Assembly (NCBI GenBank): GCA_900316675.1
Contig: ONDR01000005.1
Coordinates: 158,420 to 222,419 of the forward strand
DNA from: an uncultured Bacteroidales bacterium
Lineage (GTDB): Bacteria > Bacteroidota > Bacteroidia > Bacteroidales > UBA932
DNA length: 64,000 nt
Direction: 5' to 3'
Shown here: in pieces, positions 27,327 to 33,631 of the stretch
Layout of the letters: every line of letters begins with the position of its first letter
Numbering within the stretch: position 1 is the stretch's first letter
Translations under genes and position numbers: made by a program
Notes under the pieces: generated by a model
Database searches by the model: none
Seen by the model: the letters and a program-made list of their open reading frames with translations, nothing else
Told to the model about the DNA's origin: nothing

Positions 27327-28093
27327 TGACACGTACAACCAAAAAACTATCGGCGCAGACTACTGTTACCACGGTGGCCAGCGGCCAAAAATTCCCTATG
27401 ACGGACGCGCAGGGTAACGTTACGCTTATTACCCTGGATAACCTCAAAGCGGCCCTGCTGGGCGGTATGAGCCTTAACGCGATCGAGGACGGCATATTTA
27501 TTATGTGCCACCGCAAAAGCGACAATTACCCTATTATGTACAAGCCGCACAAATGGACGGCCCAGCAGTCTGCCGGCGAAATCGCAGACGGCGTAGTGGT
27601 CGTCGAGGGCGGCAAGCTGCTGGTAGTCGCACCAACGGAGTGCGACAGCGCGGGCCTGCTGTGGTCTTCCGAAGCTGTCAGCGGTGGCGGCGTTACCACC
27701 AGCGACCGCGTAACGGCGTACAGCGACTGGGCCGGTAAGACCAACACCGCAGCCCAGATACAGAAGACCCAGTGCCAGGGTGCCAGCTATGCCCCCGGCT
27801 TCTGCGCTGCCTACAGCCGCACCAACGCGAACGGCTACGGCCTTACCGCCGGCAAGTGGTGGTTACCGTCTCTGGGCGAAATGATGATGATCTACGCCAA
27901 TATGACGAAGATTAACTACGCCCTTAGCCTTATCACTGGCGCGCAGCAGCTGGCCGAAACCTGGTACTGGACTTCTACAGAGTCCAGCGCGACGCACGCC
28001 TGGAGCTTGTACCTCAGCAGCGGCCTTATGAGCTTCTACGCTAAGGCCAGCCTCAGGCTCAGGGTGCGCGCGGTTTCAGCATTTATTTCTTAG
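27326..28093 (+). CDS. DGR variable protein, tail-fibre tip with C-type-lectin-like domain
   Basis: The 255-residue protein has an N-terminal docking region (to about 75) and a C-terminal domain with WWLPSLGEMMMIY, WYWTSTES and a final RVRAVSAF. This is the C-type lectin / formylglycine-type fold used by DGR targets such as Mtd. The last 36 residues are encoded by the variable repeat. Compared with the template repeat, 13 residues differ: 220, 224, 227, 229, 231, 232, 234, 236-239, 243 and 245. In the template these are 11 Asn, one Tyr and one Thr. The protein most likely contacts the host surface, and its variation would change host range. This role is inferred from the Bordetella phage precedent. 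Confidence 0.92.
   Translation: MTRTTKKLSAQTTVTTVASGQKFPMTDAQGNVTLITLDNLKAALLGGMSLNAIEDGIFIMCHRKSDNYPIMYKPHKWTAQQSAGEIADGVVVVEGGKLLVVAPTECDSAGLLWSSEAVSGGGVTTSDRVTAYSDWAGKTNTAAQIQKTQCQGASYAPGFCAAYSRTNANGYGLTAGKWWLPSLGEMMMIYANMTKINYALSLITGAQQLAETWYWTSTESSATHAWSLYLSSGLMSFYAKASLRLRVRAVSAFIS
27976..28081 (+). repeat. DGR variable repeat (VR)
   Basis: These 106 bases align without gaps to the template at 28667-28772 (offset 691). Eighty-nine positions are identical and all 17 differences fall on template adenines, changed to C, G or T. The last 30 bases or so (from AGGGTGCGCGCGG) are identical and G+C rich, as expected of the initiation-of-mutagenic-homing segment. The repeat ends three codons before the stop of the target gene. 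Confidence 0.95.
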
Positions 28094-28121
28094 TAGTTAG
28101 TAGTCAGTCTTTAACCTTTAA

Positions 28122-28141
28122 GATACGGCGTTAGCCGTATC
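28122..28141. promoter_or_regulatory. Hairpin/cruciform downstream of the VR
   Basis: GATACGGC, loop GTTA, GCCGTATC: a perfect 8-bp stem with a 4-base loop, 40 bases after the VR end and 28 bases after the target stop codon. The same geometry (8-bp stem, 4-base loop) is known to mark the homing site downstream of the VR in the Bordetella phage DGR. No T-run follows, so it does not look like an intrinsic terminator. Confidence 0.75.
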
Positions 28142-28163
28142 AAAGCAGCAGCACTAAGGTTTT

Positions 28164-28553
28164 ATGGCAAACAAAGTTAAGCTGGTTTCCAGCACCCGGA
28201 TATACTTAGACGCTAACGCCCTGTTAGATCATATCCTGGAAATTACGCCGGGCTTTCCCCGGCAGTACAAATACAGCGTCGGTGGCAAAATGCACGATTT
28301 GGCCATAGACCTAATCCAGGATATAGCGGCGGCCTATATGAACCGCGACAGGGAAACGCGCATAGGTTACCTGGTGGCTTTCCAGGTTAAGTTTGAAACC
28401 CTTAAAACCTTAGTGCGAAAGGCTGGCGAAAAGAAATGGATACTTAGCAAAGGGCGGCACGCACAGATAGTAGAGCTTATGGACGCTATCGGCAAGCAGT
28501 GTACAGCGTGGAAAAACTCACTAATCGCGTCCAGTAAGGGCGACAGTGAGTAA
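28164..28553 (+). CDS. avd: DGR accessory variability determinant (Avd-like, four-helix bundle)
   Basis: The 129-residue protein is predicted to be mostly helical, with ITPGFPRQYKYSVGGKMHDL (about 27-46), which matches the helix and FPR pattern of Avd proteins, and a basic C-terminal half. Avd forms a pentameric barrel that binds the reverse transcriptase and the template RNA and is needed for mutagenic cDNA synthesis. It is encoded between the VR and TR, as in other DGRs. The call rests on position plus helical pattern, not on a single diagnostic motif. Confidence 0.85.
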   Translation: MANKVKLVSSTRIYLDANALLDHILEITPGFPRQYKYSVGGKMHDLAIDLIQDIAAAYMNRDRETRIGYLVAFQVKFETLKTLVRKAGEKKWILSKGRHAQIVELMDAIGKQCTAWKNSLIASSKGDSE

Positions 28554-28646
28554 CGCCAGAACCAGACCGGGTTACGACCCGCTGAGCGTGCGTTTTCCGT
28601 AATAAATGGGCCATATACCGCCATTACCGGTTAAGAATAAGACAAT

Positions 28647-28823
28647 ATGGCGCAGACTGCGAGCCTTACAGAGTACAGCGCGACGAACGCCTGGAACTTG
28701 AACCTCAACAACGGCAATATGAACAACAACACTAAGGCCAGCAACAGGAACAGGGTGCGCGCGGTTTCAGCACTTCTTACGGAAACAGGATTTATGGACA
28801 AATCTAAAATATACTTTGGATAG
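28647..28823 (+). other. Open frame across the template repeat, ending TAG directly before the RT start
   Basis: ATG 28647 opens a 58-codon frame that contains the whole TR in the same reading frame as the VR. It ends at TAG 28821-28823, immediately followed by the RT ATG in the same frame. The predicted peptide (MAQTASLTEYSATNAWNLNL at its start) is full of Asn. It may be a by-product of the TR being a copy of a coding sequence; translation is not shown. Confidence 0.4.
28667..28772 (+). repeat. DGR template repeat (TR)
   Basis: The 106-base non-diversified donor copy lies between avd and the RT gene. It holds about 37 adenines, many in AAC codons at sites that vary in the VR. AAC is the typical DGR choice because it can become 15 amino acids but no stop codon when A is randomised. 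The RNA around it, including a 5-bp hairpin (CGGGT/ACCCG) in the avd-TR spacer near 28575, would prime and template cDNA synthesis. Confidence 0.95.
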
Positions 28824-30005
28824 ATGGTTACTTTGGTAGATATGCTGGAAGCGTACTACGACTGCCGTAAACGGAAGCGGAGAACAGCCAGTGCGGTGGT
28901 GTACGAAATGGATTACGAAGCGCGGCTAATCGCGCTGCGCGATCGCATTAACACCCGCAGCTATCTGCCTGGTAAGTCTATCTGCTTTGTCGTTACACGC
29001 CCGCGCTACCGTGAAGTGTTTGCCGCTTCTTTTGAAGACCGTATAGTGCATCACTATATGGCCCTGCGCCTGGAGCCTTTATTTGAAAAGATATTTAGCC
29101 CGCGTACTTTTAACTGCCGCAAGGGCAAAGGCCAGCTGTACGGCATTAAGATGCTGGAAGCAGACCTGCGCGAAGAAAGCCAGAACTATACCCGCGACTG
29201 CTGGGTTATGAAACTGGACTTAAAGGGCTTTTTTATGAGCATCGACCGCAAGATGCTGGCCAGCCTGGTGGATGCTTTTATAGTCCAGCACTACGACGGC
29301 CCAGACCGCGAAGACCTGCGGTACGTCTGCCGCGTGGTGGTGCTGCACGAACCGGAAAAGAACTGCGAACGGCACAGCCCGGCACGTTTCTGGGACTTCC
29401 TGCCAGCGCATAAATCCTTTTTCACAAACACCCCCGGCAAGGGCGTAGCCATAGGTAACCTGTTTGCCCAGCTGTTTGCAAACTTCCTGCTTAACGCCCT
29501 GGACTGGTACCTGGAAGAAATCGGCATAAAACGCCACGGCAGGTACGTGGACGACTTCTACGCGATCCACACCGACAAAGCCGTACTGCTGGCCGCCGTG
29601 CCGAAGATACGCACCCTGCTGGCGGGCTATGGGCTGGCCCTTAACGAGAAGAAATTTTACCTACAGCACTACGCCAAAGGCGTGGAGTTTACCGGTATGA
29701 TAATAAAGCCGGGCCGCACCTACATTTGTAACCGCGTCCTTACTAATTTTATCGTGGCCGTACGCCGGCTTAACGCCGCCACTGACCTGCGCCAGGTACG
29801 CCACGCTATCTGTAGCATAAACAGCTACCTGGGCCTGCTGCGTCAGTCCAACGAATACGGCAACCGGGTAAAGGTGCTGGGTATGATAAGCCCGCAGGCG
29901 TGGCAGTATATCTACATTAAAGGCCACTACGAAGTAGTATGCCTGCGCAGCCAATATAAGCAGAAAACAATAACCTTAAAGCGTATAAGGGATGGCGACT
30001 ACTGA
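28824..30005 (+). CDS. DGR reverse transcriptase
   Basis: The 393-residue protein has group II-like RT motifs: RPRYREVFAASFEDRIVHH (59-77), the first catalytic Asp in VMKLDLKGFFMSID (128-141), IGNLFAQLFAN (210-220) and YVDDFY (241-246). The (I/V/L)GxxxSQ box, here IGNLFAQ with Ala for Ser, separates DGR enzymes from other bacterial RTs, which have QGxxxSP. No maturase or endonuclease domain is present, as expected. It copies the TR RNA with errors at adenines and feeds cDNA into the VR. The start follows an in-frame TAG directly; the next small ORF overlaps its end by 14 bases. Confidence 0.95.
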   Translation: MVTLVDMLEAYYDCRKRKRRTASAVVYEMDYEARLIALRDRINTRSYLPGKSICFVVTRPRYREVFAASFEDRIVHHYMALRLEPLFEKIFSPRTFNCRKGKGQLYGIKMLEADLREESQNYTRDCWVMKLDLKGFFMSIDRKMLASLVDAFIVQHYDGPDREDLRYVCRVVVLHEPEKNCERHSPARFWDFLPAHKSFFTNTPGKGVAIGNLFAQLFANFLLNALDWYLEEIGIKRHGRYVDDFYAIHTDKAVLLAAVPKIRTLLAGYGLALNEKKFYLQHYAKGVEFTGMIIKPGRTYICNRVLTNFIVAVRRLNAATDLRQVRHAICSINSYLGLLRQSNEYGNRVKVLGMISPQAWQYIYIKGHYEVVCLRSQYKQKTITLKRIRDGDY

Positions 30006-30144
30006 CGACAAACCGCAGCCGCTGGTAGTGCTTCGCAGCGACGCGCTGGACACTGACCTGGTACAGTACCTTTCGCGGGCTTACCTGGTAACCGTCGAAG
30101 CACAGAATAACGAAATTATTTACGAACTGTATAAACGTCCTTAA
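29992..30144 (+). CDS. Small ORF between RT and holin (50 residues), unknown
   Basis: The frame overlaps the RT end by 14 bases and ends three bases before the holin ATG region. The product is MATTDDKPQPLVVLRSDALD onward, acidic with a possible strand-helix pattern. The overlap suggests translational coupling. No family is known to me. Confidence 0.55.
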   Translation: MATTDDKPQPLVVLRSDALDTDLVQYLSRAYLVTVEAQNNEIIYELYKRP

Positions 30145-30146
30145 AG

Positions 30147-30737
30147 ATGAATGAAGCAATACTGAACTACACAAGCCACCTGTACGGCCACGTCGTCTTA
30201 ATTGTAGCCACAACCGCCGCGCTGCTGCTGGCTATGCTAATCGACCTTATTAGCGGCGTACAGAAAGCCAGAGCGCGCGGCGAAGCCACCACCAGCCAGG
30301 GATTTAAGAAGACCTGCGAAAAGGCCCGCAAATACTTTGGGCCGTATATCGTGCTTATCTGCATAGACCTGCTGGCCTGTGTCCTTATACCGGTGCCTGC
30401 GTTTTCTATGCTGTGGGCGGCCTACTGCATCTTCTGCGAGTTTAAGAGCGTGCGCGAAAAGAGCTGGCAGAAAGAAGAACTGCGCAAGGCTGAAAAGACC
30501 TTAAGCGTAATTATCGAAAACAAAGACGACCTGGCAAAGCTGGTGGCCGCCGTCCTGTTTGAGCAGCAGGAACAGGCCCGCGCCGTTATCCCTGCGCCCG
30601 AACCGGAACCCGAACCGGTGCCGGTGGAACCGGACGAACTGGAAAGCACCTGCGCCAGCGAAGTGTGCGCCTACCGTGGTAAGGGTATCTGCCACTACAA
30701 AGCCGGCCAGTTTTGCCCTATGTACGTAAAGAAGTAA
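30147..30737 (+). CDS. Phage holin with three hydrophobic segments
   Basis: The 196-residue protein has membrane segments at about residues 10-30 (VVLIVATTAALLLAMLIDL), 68-82 (YIVLICIDLLACVLI) and 85-98. Between them is the GVQKARARGEATTSQGFKKT loop typical of the phage holin family 4 group. A Lys/Glu helix, a PEPEPEPVPVEP linker and a Cys-rich end (CASEVCAYRGKGICHYKAGQ) follow, which is an unusual tail for a holin. It would time lysis by opening the inner membrane. Amidase and spanin genes follow directly. Confidence 0.8.
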   Translation: MNEAILNYTSHLYGHVVLIVATTAALLLAMLIDLISGVQKARARGEATTSQGFKKTCEKARKYFGPYIVLICIDLLACVLIPVPAFSMLWAAYCIFCEFKSVREKSWQKEELRKAEKTLSVIIENKDDLAKLVAAVLFEQQEQARAVIPAPEPEPEPVPVEPDELESTCASEVCAYRGKGICHYKAGQFCPMYVKK

Positions 30738-30743
30738 CGCCCT

Positions 30744-31343
30744 ATGAAGATTTTAGTAGATAACGGCCACGGCGTGGAAACGCCCGGCAAGCGCAGCCCG
30801 GACGGACGGCTACGCGAATATCAATACTGCCGCGACATAGCCGCCGCACTGGTGGAACGCCTAAAGGCTGCCGGCTATGACGCGCAGCTGCTGGTACCGG
30901 AAATCCGGGACGTGCCGCTGAACAAAGGCACAGATACCCGCGTAAAGCGTGTAAACAATATCTGCGTCCAGCTGGGCGCGGCTAACGTGCTGCTGGTTTC
31001 CATACACAATAACGCCGCCGGCAGCAAAGGCCAGTGGCTTACCGCGCGCGGCTGGTCTGGCTACGTCGCCCAGAACGCCAGCGCGAACAGCAAACGGCTG
31101 GCAGAGTGTCTGGCCGATGCTGCCGCCGCGCAGGGCCTTAAGGTACGCAAACCCCTGGCCACGCAGAAATACTGGGTACAGTCGCTGGCGATCTGCCGCG
31201 AAACCAAATGCCCGGCAGTCCTTACCGAAAACCTTTTCCAGGATAACCGGCAGGACGTGGACTACCTGCTGACCGCAGAGGGCCGCGCCGCTATCGTGCA
31301 GCTGCACTTCGTCGGCATCCTTAACTACCTTAACACAAAGTAG
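30744..31343 (+). CDS. N-acetylmuramoyl-L-alanine amidase (endolysin, Amidase_3)
   Basis: The 199-residue protein has the zinc ligands and catalytic residue of the family: His9 in DNGHG, Glu25 in REYQ, His88 in VSIHNN and Glu162 in LTEN. It cleaves the amide between muramic acid and the stem peptide. There is no signal peptide, so export depends on the upstream holin. The length is that of a bare catalytic domain. Confidence 0.93.
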   Translation: MKILVDNGHGVETPGKRSPDGRLREYQYCRDIAAALVERLKAAGYDAQLLVPEIRDVPLNKGTDTRVKRVNNICVQLGAANVLLVSIHNNAAGSKGQWLTARGWSGYVAQNASANSKRLAECLADAAAAQGLKVRKPLATQKYWVQSLAICRETKCPAVLTENLFQDNRQDVDYLLTAEGRAAIVQLHFVGILNYLNTK

Positions 31344-31345
31344 CT

Positions 31346-31669
31346 ATGATAGACCCTAAAGACGTAACGTTTACTACCGGTAACGTGCATATCCCGAACA
31401 GCTACCGGTACAACCGGAAAGCCGTAGCCGACTTTCTGGCCGATGCAAAGCCGAAGCATCCCAGCTGTCTGCCGCTTCAAAAGCGCAGCACGGCTTCGCT
31501 GCTTCGTGAGTGGGCGACCCATAAAGCCGCCTGGCTGCTGAACTATAAGCGCGACCGTACCGCGTCCGTAGATTTGAATTACCCGCAGCGGTGGTGGGTT
31601 AAGGTGCTGTACTTCGTGTGCGGCAGCTTCGCCCTGCTGCTGGAAAGAACCAGCGAAGTATTTATATGA
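31346..31669 (+). CDS. Small protein with C-terminal membrane segment, unknown
   Basis: The 107-residue protein is basic with a hydrophobic stretch at about 84-98 (WVKVLYFVCGSFALLL). It is sandwiched between amidase and spanin, and its TGA overlaps the spanin start (ATGA). It might be a lysis accessory factor, but the sequence alone does not show this. Confidence 0.6.
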   Translation: MIDPKDVTFTTGNVHIPNSYRYNRKAVADFLADAKPKHPSCLPLQKRSTASLLREWATHKAAWLLNYKRDRTASVDLNYPQRWWVKVLYFVCGSFALLLERTSEVFI

Positions 31670-32121
31670 AACGACTAACCACCCTACTTTGCTGCGCCCT
31701 GCTGCTGGCAGTGGCAGGGTGCAGCGTCGTACGGCCCGGCATCCCGGTAGAGCTGCCGCAGATCGTACACGATACCGTTTACCACAACACCGTAACCCAC
31801 GACACCCTGCGCGTAGTGCAGCACTTCCGCGACACCCTGGTGCAGCGCGACAGCGTGTACGTAGAGGGCCAGACGGTGTACAAGCAAAAGTATATCTACA
31901 AGACCCGCACGGCCCACGACACCGTACAGGTGTACAGGTACCTGCGCGACACGCTGTTTATACACCAGCGCGACAGCGTAAGCGTGCCTGTGTACATAGA
32001 CCGCGAAGTGAAAATGCGCTACACGCCAGCGATTACTAAGATGCTGGCCTGGGCCGGCGGTCTCAGTATTATAGCCATTATTCTTTGGTTACTATTCCTA
32101 TACCTAAAGCGCAAGTTTTAA
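31666..32121 (+). CDS. Probable unimolecular spanin (lipoprotein with C-terminal membrane anchor)
   Basis: From ATG 31666 the 151-residue protein has a lipoprotein signal peptide with lipobox LAVAGC (Cys19). A periplasmic region of about 105 residues with a repeating HDTV/RDTL/RDSV strand pattern follows, then a C-terminal transmembrane segment (LAWAGGLSIIAIILWLLFLYL) and a basic end. An outer membrane lipid anchor plus an inner membrane helix in one chain is the u-spanin design, which fuses the two membranes at lysis. Its position as last gene of the lysis module supports this. A longer frame from 31618 would hide the signal peptide. Confidence 0.82.
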   Translation: MKRLTTLLCCALLLAVAGCSVVRPGIPVELPQIVHDTVYHNTVTHDTLRVVQHFRDTLVQRDSVYVEGQTVYKQKYIYKTRTAHDTVQVYRYLRDTLFIHQRDSVSVPVYIDREVKMRYTPAITKMLAWAGGLSIIAIILWLLFLYLKRKF

Positions 32122-32144
32122 CAAACCGTTTCTGTTAAAAGTGC

Positions 32145-32181
32145 AACCCCGCGCCCGGCTGTGAAGTCCAGCGCGGGTTTT
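32145..32181. terminator. Bidirectional terminator between spanin and integrase
   Basis: CCCGCGC (32148-32154) pairs with GCGCGGG (32171-32177), with AA before and TTTT after. It sits between two convergent genes and could stop transcription from both sides. Confidence 0.75.
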
Positions 32182-33337
32182 ATATTACCCGGTCGCTGGC
32201 CACGTAGTCCAGCACCTGCCGGTTAGCCGCGTCGGCTTTGTCCTGGCTGTACTTAATGTAGATACCGGTAACCGTGCTGCCGTGTTTGTGGCCCATAGCT
32301 TCGCTTATCGTGTCTTTGGGTATATCCAAGTCCACAGCATAGTTAGCCCAGCTATAGCGCGCCCAGTACCAGGTTAGACCCGGTTCCAGCTTTCGCAGCA
32401 AGTCGTTACAATTCATACGAAAGCAGCTTACCTTTTCGCCGAAGCTAAGCAGGTGGGTTTTGCCTGGGTATTTGTCGATAATGGCCTGCGCTTCCGGCTG
32501 CACCAGCACGCTGTAGTTTTTGCCAGTCTTCGCCCGCTTGTACTGTAGCCTACCGTTTACGATAGCGTCTTTAGGCAGGGCCAGCAGGTCTGCCAGGTTA
32601 ATGCCGATAAGATAGAAAGAGAGCATAAACGCGTCTTTATACCAGGCCGTCTTACCCTTTATTTCGGTATCCCGGATACGGCGCAGCGTCTGCACCGGCA
32701 AGTTACGCATAGGCGTGTCGCTTTCGGCCCGGCTGTCCACTTTCTTATAGGCCGGGTTTACCTGTACGCCGTCGTCTTCCGCGTACTTTATAACGGTCTT
32801 TACCACCTTAAGGTATTTGGACACCGTGTTACGCTTTAGGCCGTCGTCTTCCATCTGCTTTATCCACGCTTCAAACCAGACGTACGTAAGGTCGCTAAAC
32901 CGCAGCGTGTCCGGATCGCAGTACAGGGAAAGCCGGTACCGCGTCGTCTTATAGGACACCTGGGTATTTGCCGTCTTAAGGGCGCGCACCCTGTCGATAT
33001 AGTCGCCCACAGACGGCACGCCGATAGTGGGCTGCGTCAAGTCCAGGTTAGTAAGCATCTGCCGCAGCTGGGCCGGCGCGAGCTTTCCAAACTGGCCGGT
33101 TTCCCGCAGCTCCAGGATGCGGTTACTGGTTTGCAGCAGCAGGGTACCCAGTATATTGTTTATGCGGCGGGCGGCTTTGCCTGTGCAGACCTGTAGCCGT
33201 GCGTCCCAGTCTTCCGGTGCCAGATAAATGCCGGTGGCCAGGTACAGGTTAGTGCCGTGGCCGACTTTGATTTGCACCGGGTACGTGCCGTCCTTAAGTG
33301 GCCGGCGCGTGTCCAGTCGTAACGTAGATTTTCCCAT
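32180..33337 (-). CDS. int: Tyrosine recombinase (phage integrase)
   Basis: The 385-residue protein has an N-terminal arm-binding region (MGKSTLRLDTRRPLKDGTYP), a SAM-like core-binding domain and a C-terminal catalytic domain. The latter shows YWARYSWANYAVD (HxxR box with Tyr for His), GHKHGSTVTGIYIKY (box II end with the nucleophilic Tyr) and RAKTGKNYSVLV (catalytic Lys strand). The box I Arg that usually sits in GLRxxEL is Asn here (GINLADLLAL); from memory this occurs in other Bacteroidetes integrases. It would integrate the phage at the adjacent host site. It is the only minus-strand phage gene and lies at the prophage end. Confidence 0.92.
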   Translation of the reverse strand: MGKSTLRLDTRRPLKDGTYPVQIKVGHGTNLYLATGIYLAPEDWDARLQVCTGKAARRINNILGTLLLQTSNRILELRETGQFGKLAPAQLRQMLTNLDLTQPTIGVPSVGDYIDRVRALKTANTQVSYKTTRYRLSLYCDPDTLRFSDLTYVWFEAWIKQMEDDGLKRNTVSKYLKVVKTVIKYAEDDGVQVNPAYKKVDSRAESDTPMRNLPVQTLRRIRDTEIKGKTAWYKDAFMLSFYLIGINLADLLALPKDAIVNGRLQYKRAKTGKNYSVLVQPEAQAIIDKYPGKTHLLSFGEKVSCFRMNCNDLLRKLEPGLTWYWARYSWANYAVDLDIPKDTISEAMGHKHGSTVTGIYIKYSQDKADAANRQVLDYVASDRVI

Positions 33338-33405
33338 AGTAACACACCTTTGTTTTGCTGATTATTTGCTGAAAAATACTACTTTTTCTACCAATATGCG
33401 CCACT

Positions 33406-33420
33406 ATGCGCCCATTTTTC
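33406..33420 (+). repeat. 15-base repeat, copy B (upstream of integrase)
   Basis: ATGCGCCCATTTTTC is identical to 9343-9357. Here it lies 69 bases upstream of the minus-strand integrase start. Confidence 0.6.
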
Positions 33421-33601
33421 GCAGGGTAAGGGCCTAAAAATTGACAGAAATAGACGCTTTTTTAATTTGCTATTTCGCTGATTATAAGCACTATAACCCC
33501 TAAATTTTTGTCAATTTCTACCGCGTCCCCTTGGGGATTGATGGTTTCTGTGCCATATCTTAAAAATCTTTCTACGGTGCAAATATACCAATTATTCTTT
33601 G

Positions 33602-33609
33602 TATATTTG
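33602..33609 (+). promoter_or_regulatory. -7 element of the sppA promoter
   Basis: TATATTTG fits the Bacteroidetes -7 consensus TAnnTTTG and lies 22 bases upstream of the likely sppA ATG. A matching -33 TTTG is not clear at 19-20 bases upstream. Confidence 0.5.
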
Positions 33610-33631
33610 TATGATTCACAATCCTGATGCT

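Larger units (their letters stand above)
1..33560. mobile_element. Prophage, right part (siphovirus with HK97-type head and DGR)
   Basis: The stretch carries replication, packaging, head, tail, DGR, lysis and integrase genes in the order of a temperate siphovirus. Almost all genes are on the plus strand with ATGA or TAATG overlaps; only the integrase at the right end is on the minus strand. Base composition is more G+C rich than the chromosome that begins near 33,600. The left end is outside the window, so attL, the repressor and the full length cannot be given. The right boundary is inferred to lie between the integrase start (33337) and the sppA promoter (33602). No copy of an attachment core can be paired within the window. 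Confidence 0.93.
33338..33631. other. Integrase-host junction with repeats; attachment site expected here
   Basis: This gap separates the integrase start from sppA. It holds the second copy of ATGCGCCCATTTTTC (33406-33420), preceded by a related ATGCGCCACT. An inverted pair of a 9-base word, AAATTGACA near 33438 and TGTCAATTT near 33508, could be integrase arm sites. There is also a short CCCC TT GGGG inverted repeat (33527-33536). The host promoter lies at the right edge. The attachment core cannot be defined because the other end of the prophage is missing; no tRNA gene is seen. Confidence 0.5.

Noticed and set aside
28122..28141. Intrinsic terminator after the DGR target gene
   Set aside because: No T-run follows, the stem is short, and avd, TR and RT must be transcribed through it.
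27326..33400. A second variable repeat
   Set aside because: The G+C-rich end of the VR (GGGTGCGCGCGG) was seen only at the VR and TR in this window; other copies could lie outside it.
33338..33601. tRNA gene as integration target
   Set aside because: No cloverleaf, T-loop GGTTCRA or anticodon stem could be found in the gap.
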